Assembly (NCBI GenBank): GCA_964400125.1
Contig: CAYNSR010000015.1
Coordinates: 1-60,405 of the forward strand
DNA: 60,405 nucleotides
Source of the DNA: Micavibrio sp964400125
Lineage (GTDB): Bacteria > Pseudomonadota > Alphaproteobacteria > Micavibrionales > Micavibrionaceae
Direction: 5' to 3'
Shown one piece after another: positions 1 through 8,033 of the stretch (positions within the stretch are counted from its first letter, which is position 1; each line of letters begins with the position of its first letter). Made by a program: the position numbers and the translations under genes. Under the pieces are notes generated by a model that saw only the letters and a list, made by a program, of their open reading frames with translations, was not told the DNA's origin and did not search any database.

Positions 1-532
1 TTCCCGGCGCCACCATCCAGGAGATCATCGCCGTCATTCCCGTTCAGCGTATCGTAGCCATCCATACCGTACAGCTCGTCATTCCCCGCACCGCCGCTGA
101 TCGTGTTGCTGCCGATTCCTCCATACACGATGTCCCGCGCCTGCGTGCCGGTATAGCTGCTGCTCATCCCAATGGTCAACGTCGGCATTGTTCCCCAACC
201 CGCGCCGCCATTCACAAAGGTCATCGTCGTCAGGTCGAAGGTGATGTCGTTGAATACGAGCGTCTCGACATCGTTATACACCAGATCCGTTCCATAGCCC
301 GCAGACGAAGAATCGTTGCCGTCCCGCACCTTGATGTAATCCGCATGGTCCCGGTAAATGATAAAGCCCGTGCTGTCCACATCCCAGATCGCCGTGTCGT
401 TCCCGGCACCGCCGATCAGTGTATCTGTCCCCGTACCACCGATCAGTGTATCGTCACCCGCACCGCCATTCAGCGTATCATTCCCGGCGCCACCATCCAG
501 GAGATCATCGCCGTCATTCCCGTTCAGCGTAT
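1..532 (-). pseudogene. RTX repeat-protein fragment (window-start part), cut by an IS3 element
   Basis: Read on the minus strand this is an uninterrupted frame of glycine/aspartate-rich nonapeptides (pattern GGxGxDxLx, for example GGAGNDTLIGG). It entered the RTX family of calcium-binding beta-roll proteins exported by type I secretion. The frame has no start: the upstream side is severed at 532/533 by the IS3 element. The 532 bases are identical to 59874-60405, so in a circular molecule this piece runs directly into the C-terminal part at 59015-59873. The fragment is therefore the upstream part of that gene rather than a separate gene. It could also have been fused once to the YD-repeat protein now at 1819-2487, but no sequence shows that directly. 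Confidence 0.8.
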
Positions 533-545
533 TGGTCAACCCCCA

Positions 546-1439
546 TTATTGAGTCCATGGTTTAAGTGAATCTTTTTGCCCTGATGGGGGCATGAAGGAA
601 GGGGCTGGAGCGTAAGCGAAGGCCCCTTCCTTCATGGGGGTATTCGTTCTGGCCAGCGGTGCCGGAGGCTTATATCCAAGGCTGGTATGCGGCCTGATAT
701 GATTGTAATGATGCCGCCATTGCTCCAGAATGACTTGCGCTTCTTTCAGGGTATAAAACGTCTCCCCGTTCAGGCATTCATCCCGCAGACGCCCGTTGAA
801 GCTCTCGTTATAGCCGTTCTCCCACGGGCTGCCCGGCTCAATGTAGAGTGTTTCGACGCCCAGCTTCGGTAGCCACGCCTTGATGGATTTCGCTGTAAAC
901 TCAGACCCGTTATCCGACCGGATATGATCCGGTATCCCGCGTGTGATAAACAAATCGGTCAGAACGTCCATCACGTCATCGGCTTTGAGACTATAGCCGG
1001 TCCGCAGAGAAAGACACTCCCGTGTGTATTCATCAATGACAGTGAGCGTCCGTATCTTTGTTCCGTCTTTGAGCTGATCTGCCACAAAGTCATACGCCCA
1101 GACATGGTTCGGCCAGCATGGGCGCAGCCGGATGCATGACCCATCATTGAGGTAAAGACGACCTTTCTTCTTATGTTTTGCAGGAACCTTGAGACCTTCC
1201 TGCCGCCAGATACGCTCAACCCGTTTGTGATTGACCTGCCAACCCTCCACACGGAGCAGTGCTGTAATCCGTTTGTAGCCGTATCTCCCATACTGGCTGG
1301 CAAGACGGATAATATCTGCCGTTAAAGCCGCTTCATCATCAGGTCTGATCTTTTTACGCCTTTGTAACCCCCGGCTTTGACCAAGAGCGGCGCATGCACG
1401 CCGCTCTGTCACTCCCAGTTTCTGCTGCGCATAAATCAC
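546..1439 (-). CDS. IS3-family transposase OrfB (DDE catalytic subunit)
   Basis: This frame of 297 residues carries the retroviral-type integrase core of IS3 transposases. An N-terminal HTH_21-like segment (YGRYGYKRITALLR) precedes the rve domain. The DDE triad is visible as the D in YDFVAD, the D in SDNGSEF and the E in ENGYNESFNG, with the K/R-containing IRPHTSLGYKPP tail after it. In this family OrfB is made mainly as an OrfAB fusion by programmed -1 frameshifting. Here the in-frame sequence upstream of the first ATG-like start (LTSPERRREAV) continues back into the end of orfA, as expected. It appears intact, so the element may be active. Confidence 0.92.
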   Translation of the reverse strand: MIYAQQKLGVTERRACAALGQSRGLQRRKKIRPDDEAALTADIIRLASQYGRYGYKRITALLRVEGWQVNHKRVERIWRQEGLKVPAKHKKKGRLYLNDGSCIRLRPCWPNHVWAYDFVADQLKDGTKIRTLTVIDEYTRECLSLRTGYSLKADDVMDVLTDLFITRGIPDHIRSDNGSEFTAKSIKAWLPKLGVETLYIEPGSPWENGYNESFNGRLRDECLNGETFYTLKEAQVILEQWRHHYNHIRPHTSLGYKPPAPLARTNTPMKEGAFAYAPAPSFMPPSGQKDSLKPWTQ

Positions 1440-1465
1440 AGCCTCCCGTCGCCGCTCCGGACTGG

Positions 1466-1744
1466 TCAGAACTTTCCCGTCGAAACTTCCTTCAGGATCA
1501 GATTATCAAGCGTCAGATCGGCAACAGCACGCTTAAGACGCGCATTCTCGGTTTCCAGTTCTTTGAGACGGCGAGCCTGATCCATACCCAAACCACCATA
1601 TTCCTTGCGCCAGCGATAATACGTATTCGCCGTTACATCAATCTCGCGCAGCACCTCTTCAATCGTGCATCCACGCCCGATCATAACCTCGGCCTGCCGC
1701 AAATACCCAATAATCTGCTCCGTCGTAAATCTCTTCCGAGCCAT
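1466..1744 (-). CDS. IS3-family transposase OrfA (HTH_Tnp_1)
   Basis: This 92-residue protein has the typical OrfA layout. A helix-turn-helix covers about residues 5-50 (FTTEQIIGYLRQAE, then ITANTYYRWR-like recognition helix region YYRWRKEYGG). A leucine-zipper-like heptad region follows (LKELETENARLKRAVADL). It recognises the terminal inverted repeats and pairs with OrfB through the zipper. The start at 1744 follows an AGGA-type ribosome site (TTAAGGAGGATT). It lies just inside the right end of the element. Confidence 0.92.
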   Translation of the reverse strand: MARKRFTTEQIIGYLRQAEVMIGRGCTIEEVLREIDVTANTYYRWRKEYGGLGMDQARRLKELETENARLKRAVADLTLDNLILKEVSTGKF

Positions 1745-1818
1745 TTTTAATCCTCCTTAAATGTGTCCATAATATATCCAGATTCACTCTGGGTCCGGAC
1801 TCATTTATAGGGGGTGGC

Positions 1819-2487
1819 TCACTCGCCGAAGCCGTTTTCGTAACGAGCAATCCTGCCCTCCAGATCATAGATGACATCGATTTCATGCCCTTGATTGGTT
1901 ACAAACGAGAGAAACTTGCCATCCGCATCAAAGACAAATTTGTCCCCTGAAGAGGCGATGGCTTCATACCCGGCCAGGGTTGTAATCAAAGAGAAGCCAT
2001 TGCTCGAAGTATTTGATGATGTGAATACAGGACGCAGCATAACGCCGTCCTTCGTCATACTGCCATCCTGCCCGACAACCTTGCCTAGAGACACAGAGGC
2101 AATATATTGAGCTGAAGCGCTCGCATTCAGACTGTATAAAGCATCGATACTGACAAGCCCTGATATTGTTTTTGCTCCAGTCTCGCTGATTTGCAGTCTG
2201 ACATCGGCCAATGACGACCAGCCCTGACCCAAAGAACCAATATTGGTACGTTCCTGCAGTGAACCGAGATCGAGGATTTGTTCGACCTGAAACTTCAAAG
2301 CCGTCAGCATGGTGACGTTTGTAAATCCCATGCTCTCAAGCCGCGTAATCGTATCAGTTAAATAATCCGGTACGCCTTCGAGCGGATCGGAAATTTCCAG
2401 AAACAAGTGATCACGTACTTTTTGCCAAGCTGCATCAGATACAAAAGCTGGACGTAAATATTCTTCGATCCAAAAATTTTGAGACAT
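1819..2487 (-). pseudogene. YD-repeat (Rhs-like) secreted-type protein, truncated by IS3
   Basis: This 222-residue protein is a paralogue of the one at 3329-4180. Both begin MS plus an aromatic-rich stretch, share GSLGQGWSSLADV/I and V(V)GQ, and end in a YD-repeat-like motif (VIYDLEGRIARYE). Such repeats occur in Rhs and other polymorphic toxins and surface proteins. The stop codon (TGA, 1819-1821) is supplied by the last bases of the IS3 element, so the natural C-terminus is lost. The start at 2487 has a good AGGTGATC ribosome site. No signal peptide is seen. The downstream partner in the original molecule is probably the RTX array, which would make a type I secretion substrate, but this is inference. 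Confidence 0.75.
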
Positions 2488-2542
2488 TTGATCACCTGTT
2501 TATCTTGAATGGAAAGTTGTGAGCAGTATGAGAGTAGGAAAA

Positions 2543-3103
2543 CTAAGAGCCGAAGAAACCGCCCTTCTCAAACACATACCCTCGCGTTTTTATAATCACA
2601 ATAAAGAGGGATATTGTGAGAACTGTGCTGCCTATCAGAAAGAATAGTAGGATGAGTGTGAATGGATCAGATAAGCTTCCTTGAGCATACGCGGCTCTAA
2701 TTGATATCAGTTGCGCACACACCAAAATCCATGCGAAGAAAATCATTTTTCTGGGCCTGTTAGACTCCGGAACAACATGCAAAGCGCACATCTTCCGCAT
2801 ATAAACAACTAGTAGTATATAAAAAAATCCGTGCACATTTACTATAGTTCCCAGTGAAACCCCCAGCATATTGGCATTTATCATATCCAAGTCACTGGCC
2901 GTACAAGCAAGAAAAATGCTCATTAAAAATGATAAGAGCAACACTATGAAACATATAATTATGAATTTTAGAAGCTTGGCGTCTTTTAGTATTAACCCTT
3001 CCCCCGGACGACACCACGGATAGAAGATTACCTGTCCTTTATCATTCTTCTCGGAGTCAAAAAACACCTTTAATAAAAAATTCGTAACCAAACCCTTCAC
3101 CAT
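2543..3103 (-). CDS. Four-helix membrane protein, paralogue of 5138-5692
   Basis: I do not recognise a named family. The 186-residue protein starts at MVKGLVTNF, chosen because it aligns with the start of its paralogue and follows GGGAG three bases upstream. A soluble N-terminus contains the shared motif FYPWxxPGE. Four hydrophobic segments follow (about residues 50-75, 85-105, 125-145, 150-175), and the C-terminus is the conserved (K)TRGYVFEKxGFFGS. It sits 55 bp upstream of the truncated YD-repeat protein in the same direction, repeating the order of the other copy. A role as an accessory or immunity membrane protein for the YD/RTX product is possible but unproven. Confidence 0.75.
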   Translation of the reverse strand: MVKGLVTNFLLKVFFDSEKNDKGQVIFYPWCRPGEGLILKDAKLLKFIIICFIVLLLSFLMSIFLACTASDLDMINANMLGVSLGTIVNVHGFFYILLVVYMRKMCALHVVPESNRPRKMIFFAWILVCAQLISIRAAYAQGSLSDPFTLILLFFLIGSTVLTISLFIVIIKTRGYVFEKGGFFGS

Positions 3104-3277
3104 GTACTCCCAACGACCAGAGAATTCCAATTGACAGCAAAACAAGGTCTATATCCGCTCATCACAGCTATGAACACAAGACCTCGTCCCAACCCTACCC
3201 AGACAACCGGACATAGAGGAAATAGTCAAGATGCATAGCGAAATTACCAACACAAGAAACACGGGCGCACTATCCCA

Positions 3278-3310
3278 TCATTGACACCAAAATTGTCCTA
3301 AACAATCTGA
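3278..3310 (-). pseudogene. C-terminal remnant of a TraL-like gene
   Basis: Read on the minus strand these 33 bases encode SDCLGQFWCQ followed by TGA. The intact protein at 5902-6372 ends SDYLGQFWYQ, so eight of ten residues and the stop agree. Upstream codons do not match. It marks the left edge of a duplicated block (TraL-like end, membrane protein, YD-repeat protein). Confidence 0.65.
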
Positions 3311-3328
3311 CGCTATAGCGAAAAACCC

Positions 3329-4180
3329 TCACGCGATCATTCTTTCGCCGCGCGCGGGACTCCGCTCCGGATGATTGTCATTCGCAATCACCCTATCCGT
3401 CAGCAAACCGTTCCCATCATACGTATAGGATACAACCCGGACATTGCCCTCCTCGACGGAGGCAACACGGCCCGTCATGTCATAGGTGAATTCCAGAAAA
3501 TTGCCTTGCGCATCTTCATAGCGCGCGATGCGACCTTCGGTATCGTATATGACAGCAATTTCTTCGCCGGTGGACGAAACAAACGATGTCAGCTTGCCGT
3601 CCTGATCAAAAATAAATCTGTCGCCCCGACCTGTTGTCACTACGTAGCCGTTGCTGACAACAGTCAAAGTCATGCCGCTATCCGTATACTGATTCAGGTT
3701 TGGCGCAAAGGACGGACGGAGGAACGAACTTCCATCGACAAGCAACCCCTCCTGCCCGACAACCATATCAAGCGACAGGGATACCGCATATTGTGCCGTT
3801 TTGGTGGCGTCCAGTGCGCGCAATAGATCGACATTGACGAGGCCTATAACAGATATCGCCCCATTGGGCGATATCATCAGTTCAATATCGGCAAGTGACG
3901 ACCAACCCTGCCCCAGAGACCCTTCCCGGCTCCGCTCCGCCAGAGAGCCGAAATCACCTGCACGCTCAAGCGCAAATTGTAAAGCAGCAAGAAGGCTGGG
4001 TTGCGACAACCCCATATCCGTCAGACGGGCAATCTCGTCTTCCAGCACCGCCTCTATATTCTGCAGCGGATCCCCACCTGCGTAGCTGAGAAAATTACTG
4101 AAGATTTTCTTCCAGCTCTCGTCGCTGATAAAGGCAAGACGGAGAAAGGATTGCTCGGACCAGTATGTATTATTGGACAT
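3329..4180 (-). CDS. YD-repeat (Rhs-like) protein, probably 3'-truncated
   Basis: This protein of 283 residues is paralogous to 1819-2487 over about 220 residues and then continues through two more YD-type repeats (FTYDMTGRVASVEEG and VSYTYDGNGLLTDRV). The last 17 residues (NDNHPERSPARGERMIA) look unlike the family and probably come from a broken end. The start at 4180 follows AAGGAAAA. Rhs/YD proteins are normally over 1,000 residues, so only the N-terminal part remains. It is preceded by an IS5-family element and, beyond it, by the membrane protein at 5138-5692. No signal peptide is visible, consistent with type I or type VI-like export, or with none. Confidence 0.7.
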   Translation of the reverse strand: MSNNTYWSEQSFLRLAFISDESWKKIFSNFLSYAGGDPLQNIEAVLEDEIARLTDMGLSQPSLLAALQFALERAGDFGSLAERSREGSLGQGWSSLADIELMISPNGAISVIGLVNVDLLRALDATKTAQYAVSLSLDMVVGQEGLLVDGSSFLRPSFAPNLNQYTDSGMTLTVVSNGYVVTTGRGDRFIFDQDGKLTSFVSSTGEEIAVIYDTEGRIARYEDAQGNFLEFTYDMTGRVASVEEGNVRVVSYTYDGNGLLTDRVIANDNHPERSPARGERMIA

Positions 4181-4212
4181 GATGATTTTCCTTTATTGGA
4201 GCATCAAACTTA

Positions 4213-5138
4213 GAGTCTGTTTTAAAACTCCACATAAAAGGTTGAGTGCGAGCTAACCGTTTGATTCACTTGTAGAGTATTCGACGCTTTACAAGGAGGA
4301 CCAGATGGTATGGACGCCCGACACTCGCCGTGATTATGCCCGCGACCGCAAAGGTTATGCAAGCGATATGACAGACAGGGAATGGGGAAGGATCAAGCCC
4401 CATTTACCGCCGCCCGCATCAACGGGAAGGCCGCGTACAACCTGTTTGCGGGCTGTAGTGAATGCGATTTTCTATCTGCTGCAATCCGGTTGCCAGTGGG
4501 ACATGCTTCCTGGTGATTTTCCGCCGTGGCAAACGGTTTACGGCTATTTCCGGGACTGGCGGCGAAACGGGACATGGGAGCATATTCACGATGCCTTGTA
4601 CCGGGATGTCCGGGTCCTTGAAGGCCGGGAGGAAAGTCCGACGCTGGCGATCATCGACGCACAGTCCACGAAAACCGGCCCGGATGCACGAGGCGATGTC
4701 GGGTTTGACGCAGGCAAGAACGTCAAAGGGCGCAAACGTCATATCGTCGTCGATATTCTCGGCATGATCCTGAAGGCAGAGGTGCATTCCGCAGGCATTC
4801 AGGATCGCGACGGCACGGCTCTGGCGCTGGATAAAATAACGGCGCGTTTTCCGTTCATCGAAAAAGTCGTCGCTGACGGCGCTTATGCCGGCCCCATCGC
4901 ACAGAGCAACAGCCCAAGGCCCGTTGAAATCGTCAAACGTTCCGATCAGGCCAAGGGCTTCGTCGTCCTGCCCAAACGATGGATCGTCGAACGAACCTTC
5001 GCATGGCTCGGCATTAATCGCAGACTCTCAAAGGATTTTGAACGTTTCTCGGAAACCGCTTTGGCCTTCATTTACACCGCCATGATTAAGCTTATGTCGC
5101 GAAGGCTGGCCAGATATCTTGAGTTTTAAAACAGACTC
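4213..5138 (+). mobile_element. IS5-family insertion sequence, complete
   Basis: The ends are perfect 18-bp inverted repeats (GAGTCTGTTTTAAAACTC at 4213-4230 and its complement at 5121-5138), each flanked by TA (4211-4212 and 5139-5140). This fits the 2-bp TA duplication of the IS427-type branch of IS5. The element is 926 bp with one transposase gene. The right end overlaps the stop codon of the membrane protein at 5138. Removing the element restores a TAA stop for that gene, so insertion did not damage it. Confidence 0.95.
4305..5129 (+). CDS. IS5-family transposase (DUF4096 + DDE)
   Basis: This is a full-length 274-residue transposase. The N-terminal DUF4096 domain (MTDREWGRIKPHLPP, then LQSGCQWDMLPGDFPPWQTV) is followed by a DDE_Tnp_1 core. 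The catalytic residues are visible as D in IIDAQSTKT, D in VVADGAYAG and E in RWIVERTFAWLG. The start has a strong AAGGAGGACCAG ribosome site. It reads as a single frame, with no frameshift needed. Confidence 0.95.
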   Translation: MVWTPDTRRDYARDRKGYASDMTDREWGRIKPHLPPPASTGRPRTTCLRAVVNAIFYLLQSGCQWDMLPGDFPPWQTVYGYFRDWRRNGTWEHIHDALYRDVRVLEGREESPTLAIIDAQSTKTGPDARGDVGFDAGKNVKGRKRHIVVDILGMILKAEVHSAGIQDRDGTALALDKITARFPFIEKVVADGAYAGPIAQSNSPRPVEIVKRSDQAKGFVVLPKRWIVERTFAWLGINRRLSKDFERFSETALAFIYTAMIKLMSRRLARYLEF

Positions 5139-5692
5139 TAAGAACCGAAGAAACCGATCTTCTCAAAGACGTATCCCCGCGTTTTCAAAGTCAAACAGAA
5201 CGTGTATATTATAAATATCGTGCTTATAGACAGGAACAAAAATAATAAAAGCATCATGGGGTCAGCTAAATTCTCATACCAGAGAATTCGCAATGCCTCT
5301 AAAGGGAAAAGAATGATACCCCAAGCAAAAATAAACACCTTTCTTGGTCGACTTTGCTCTGGAAGAAGATATAGCCTGCATTTCTTTCTGAAGTACACTG
5401 CTAAAAATATTTTTAGCAGGCAGTAGACGCTTGCAACAATTCCCAGAGTTACACCTAACATATTAAGGGTAATCAGGCTAAGATAATGCAAGTAGCATGC
5501 AATACCTAAGCACGTTAATAAAGCTATTAAAAGGAGAGAATCTCCAAGTATTAAACGCGATTTAAGTTCTTGAGAAATTAAGAAGGCTTCCCCTGGATAG
5601 TACCAAGGATAAAAAATATCTTCACCTGCCTCATTTCTAGAATATCTATGGCCATCATTTGTAAAGAACTCCGTAATAAAGTTTTTCACCAT
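5138..5692 (-). CDS. Four-helix membrane protein, paralogue of 2543-3103
   Basis: This 184-residue protein is the better-preserved copy of the family also at 2543-3103. It starts MVKNFITEFF after GGGGGTGT, carries the FYPWYYPGE motif near residue 30, four hydrophobic helices, a cytoplasmic-type positive loop (RKKCRLYLLPEQSRPRK) and ends TRGYVFEKIGFFGS. Its TAG stop uses the terminal G of the IS5 element. Base composition is AT-rich compared with the transfer genes. No known domain is recognised. It was originally immediately upstream of the YD-repeat gene at 3329-4180. Confidence 0.75.
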   Translation of the reverse strand: MVKNFITEFFTNDGHRYSRNEAGEDIFYPWYYPGEAFLISQELKSRLILGDSLLLIALLTCLGIACYLHYLSLITLNMLGVTLGIVASVYCLLKIFLAVYFRKKCRLYLLPEQSRPRKVFIFAWGIILFPLEALRILWYENLADPMMLLLFLFLSISTIFIIYTFCLTLKTRGYVFEKIGFFGS

Positions 5693-5901
5693 ACACCCCC
5701 AACTCTAAATTTCCCCGTCTGCCTTACCCCAAGAATAGACCTCTCGCAAAAGTAGCGTAATTTTTGCAAGACACAAAGCGTTTGTTCTTGATCTGCCCCT
5801 GACCTGCCCCCCGTAAACTGAACCATGTTGAGTTAGAGTCTGCTATATTTTATGACAATTGAGGATGGGTACCAAAGAAACGACGGAAAGAAATTAGCCC
5901 G

Positions 5902-6372
5902 TCATTGATACCAAAACTGCCCTAAATAATCGCTATTAACCCACATCTTTACAAAGTTCGGCTGGATCCGCCTCACAGCTTCATAGTTTTTACAGTATAT
6001 TTCATTGGCCCTATATTTTTCGGGAGCACATTGGGCGAGATAGCATTTCCCTCTCAAAAAGCCGCTGCGATTATCCTGCCTTAAAACATACCCCGATGTG
6101 CAAGCCTCGAACACCTCCCGGCCCAACTGGTAGTTTCCACTGACTCGCTCACCATTTGGCCCTGTGGAACAGGACCAGAGTTCCGGCAACGGCGACCGCC
6201 CATGCTTTAGCCGATCATGAAAGGCTTTTTGCGCTGCGCCGCAGCCGGATGGAAAGCCCCCTGGTAAACATATCCAGATGGCACACTCTGCCTCCGAAGC
6301 GGCATATGTGATTCTCGGTTCCGCGAACAGAACCATGGCCAGTGAAAACACCAGCATTAAAACAAGCTTCAT
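5902..6372 (-). CDS. TraL-like secreted conjugation-associated protein
   Basis: The 156-residue product begins with a clear signal peptide (MKLVLMLVFSLAMVLFA...ITYAAS) and has a cysteine-rich mature part with the motif CAIWICLPGGFPSGC, followed by HGRSPLPELWSC. From memory, this motif is characteristic of proteins annotated as conjugal transfer protein TraL in proteobacterial vir-type clusters; the function is not established. I chose the ATG at 6372 because it starts the signal peptide and follows GAAG; in-frame starts at 6408 and 6441 exist. It is divergent from virB1. A short copy of its 3' end lies at 3278-3310. Confidence 0.7.
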   Translation of the reverse strand: MKLVLMLVFSLAMVLFAEPRITYAASEAECAIWICLPGGFPSGCGAAQKAFHDRLKHGRSPLPELWSCSTGPNGERVSGNYQLGREVFEACTSGYVLRQDNRSGFLRGKCYLAQCAPEKYRANEIYCKNYEAVRRIQPNFVKMWVNSDYLGQFWYQ

Positions 6373-6450
6373 AAAATTCTTCGCCGTTTTTTGTTGCACA
6401 TCCATGTCTTTTTTGTCAGGTATGCCGCATCCCAAATCCACATAGAGAGA

Positions 6451-7017
6451 ATGAAAAAACTTTCCCTATTGATTTTCGTTATGAGTCTCTGGTCGTCAGC
6501 ATCTTTTGCCACAGTGATAGAATTCAACACTGACGGGACTGTAACAACATATAAGGCAAGAGACTATCTTGCTGGGCAGCGTCACTCACGAATGAAACCA
6601 GAGGTTCATATATCCTCACATGCGAGTGAACCTAAGGATAATTTTAGCGGAATTATAAGCGCTGCTGCGCAGAAATATTCAATTGACCCTGCCATCATTC
6701 ATGCCGTCGTGAGAACGGAATCTTCCTATCGGGCAAATGCATTGTCCCCCAAAGGGGCTCAGGGGCTTATGCAGCTCATGCCCGATACTGCCAAGAGTCT
6801 GGGCGTTGAGAACGCCTTTGACCCGGAACAGAATATTTATGCGGGAACAAGGCACCTGAAATATTTAATTGATCGGTTTGACGGGGAACTGACACTGGCT
6901 CTCGCTGCATATAATGCTGGCGAAGGCGCGGTGGAGAAGTATGGGGGCATTCCCCCCTATCCAGAAACCATAGAATATATAGAAAAAATCAAGCAACTGA
7001 TCAATATTGATCGATAG
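6451..7017 (+). CDS. virB1: VirB1-like lytic transglycosylase
   Basis: This 188-residue protein has a signal peptide (MKKLSLLIFVMSLWSSASFA) and a C-terminal SLT/goose-lysozyme-like domain. The catalytic glutamate is in AVVRTESSYR, followed by the family motifs GAQGLMQLMPDTA and ALAAYNAGEGAVEKYGG. It would cut peptidoglycan in the periplasm so the type IV secretion channel can be assembled. The ATG at 6451 follows GAGAGA. In vir-type systems virB1 heads the operon; here about 2.6 kb of unrelated regulatory genes separates it from virB2, which looks like an insertion. Confidence 0.9.
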   Translation: MKKLSLLIFVMSLWSSASFATVIEFNTDGTVTTYKARDYLAGQRHSRMKPEVHISSHASEPKDNFSGIISAAAQKYSIDPAIIHAVVRTESSYRANALSPKGAQGLMQLMPDTAKSLGVENAFDPEQNIYAGTRHLKYLIDRFDGELTLALAAYNAGEGAVEKYGGIPPYPETIEYIEKIKQLINIDR

Positions 7018-7019
7018 AT

Positions 7020-8033
7020 TTATGCGCGTGCAAATAGCATAGCCATGTTACCGTGAATTATTGTAGAGCAATCATTAAACCCTGCTGCCTGCGCTGCCCA
7101 TGTAACAAATTCCGGTTTGTATTTATAACTATTGTTTGAAACAAAGCTGCTATATGCGGGAACACGGATATCAAAGCCTTGTATTCGTAAGGTCTGATCA
7201 ATAACGGGATAAACTGTATGACAACATTGCGATGTCTGTGGAATCCAGACAGGCTCATATTGCCAAGTGTGGGGATTGAAATTCCCCGAAACAACCCCAT
7301 CCCTTTTTAATCTGTGTATCAAATTAATTCCGTGCCTTCTGGCGGCCTTCCCTCTATATCCGCGAAGGATGTGATCTGCATCTTTACCCATGTCAAAAGT
7401 CGCCATAAACACATCGCCTGGAGTCATGCCGGTACGCAGATGTTTAAAAAGCGATGACAATTTATGGAATGGGTTTTCGCCAGCTTTACATTCTAGATTT
7501 GAAATCGTGCTTCCCAGAAGCACAAAACCAGTATTCTCTTTTGAACCCTTCGTAAAAGGTTTTGAAAAATCGTGGGCTATTCCCTTGGCTTTAATGTTCA
7601 GACCTTTGGTCGCAATCTTTGCAGTCATCTCCGCAAAATCCTGCGATATGTCCAAAGCTACATAAGATTTCAAACTACCTATGGATTTAACAAGAGGGAT
7701 AGTTTTTTGCCTTACAACATCTTCGCTTCCCGGCCCCAACTCAATAAGAGTTTCAATGTCTTCAAAATACCGCTGAAATTCCGCTTGCCGGACAGCCCAC
7801 CTAACAAGAGCTATATCTGATTTTGTTACATAGTAATGTCCTGGCCTGCGCACCATTTCTGACCAAAGATCGGCTCCTCCCGCAGGATCGTTCTCATATA
7901 GTGACGGACCATACTCCCATTTCCCCATATGCCCTTCACTCTGCTTGGTGAAAAAGGCCAGCGCATCACTGCTGATTGCTACGTCATCAGCATGAGCAAG
8001 ATTCTTCAGAACCTTTGTATATGCCCTAGTCAT
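7020..8033 (-). CDS. EgtD-like SAM-dependent methyltransferase (Methyltransf_33 family)
   Basis: The 337-residue protein matches the layout of histidine-specific N-alpha-methyltransferases (EgtD family). There is an N-terminal region with Y-rich segments, then the SAM-binding motif I ELGPGSEDVVRQK, the acidic strand VALDIS, and VLLGSTISNLE. EgtD makes hercynine for ergothioneine, but many family members outside ergothioneine clusters have unknown substrates and no EgtB neighbour is present here. Its ATG overlaps the stop of the XRE gene by one base (TAATG), so the two are translationally coupled. Codon use is more AT-rich than in the vir genes, suggesting separate acquisition. Confidence 0.75.
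   Translation of the reverse strand: MTRAYTKVLKNLAHADDVAISSDALAFFTKQSEGHMGKWEYGPSLYENDPAGGADLWSEMVRRPGHYYVTKSDIALVRWAVRQAEFQRYFEDIETLIELGPGSEDVVRQKTIPLVKSIGSLKSYVALDISQDFAEMTAKIATKGLNIKAKGIAHDFSKPFTKGSKENTGFVLLGSTISNLECKAGENPFHKLSSLFKHLRTGMTPGDVFMATFDMGKDADHILRGYRGKAARRHGINLIHRLKRDGVVSGNFNPHTWQYEPVWIPQTSQCCHTVYPVIDQTLRIQGFDIRVPAYSSFVSNNSYKYKPEFVTWAAQAAGFNDCSTIIHGNMAMLFARA

Larger units (their letters stand above)
533..1821 (-). mobile_element. IS3-family insertion sequence, complete
   Basis: The element is about 1.29 kb with two overlapping-type reading frames (orfA, orfB). The ends are imperfect inverted repeats: the left begins TGGTCAACCCCC at 533 and the right, read inwards, begins TGAGCCACCCCC at 1821, both followed shortly by GAGTCC. 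The left junction is placed exactly because the flanking RTX repeat is known uninterrupted elsewhere and diverges after 532. No direct target duplication is visible: the four flanking bases are GTAT on the left and CTCG on the right. IS3 elements normally duplicate 3-5 bp, so the two flanks were probably not contiguous before insertion. OrfB resembles the IS407 group, but subgroup assignment is from memory. Confidence 0.85.

Noticed and set aside
4211..5140. IS5 element as disruption of the membrane protein gene
   Set aside because: The insertion is at the stop codon; the element supplies a TAG in place of the original TAA and the protein is unchanged.
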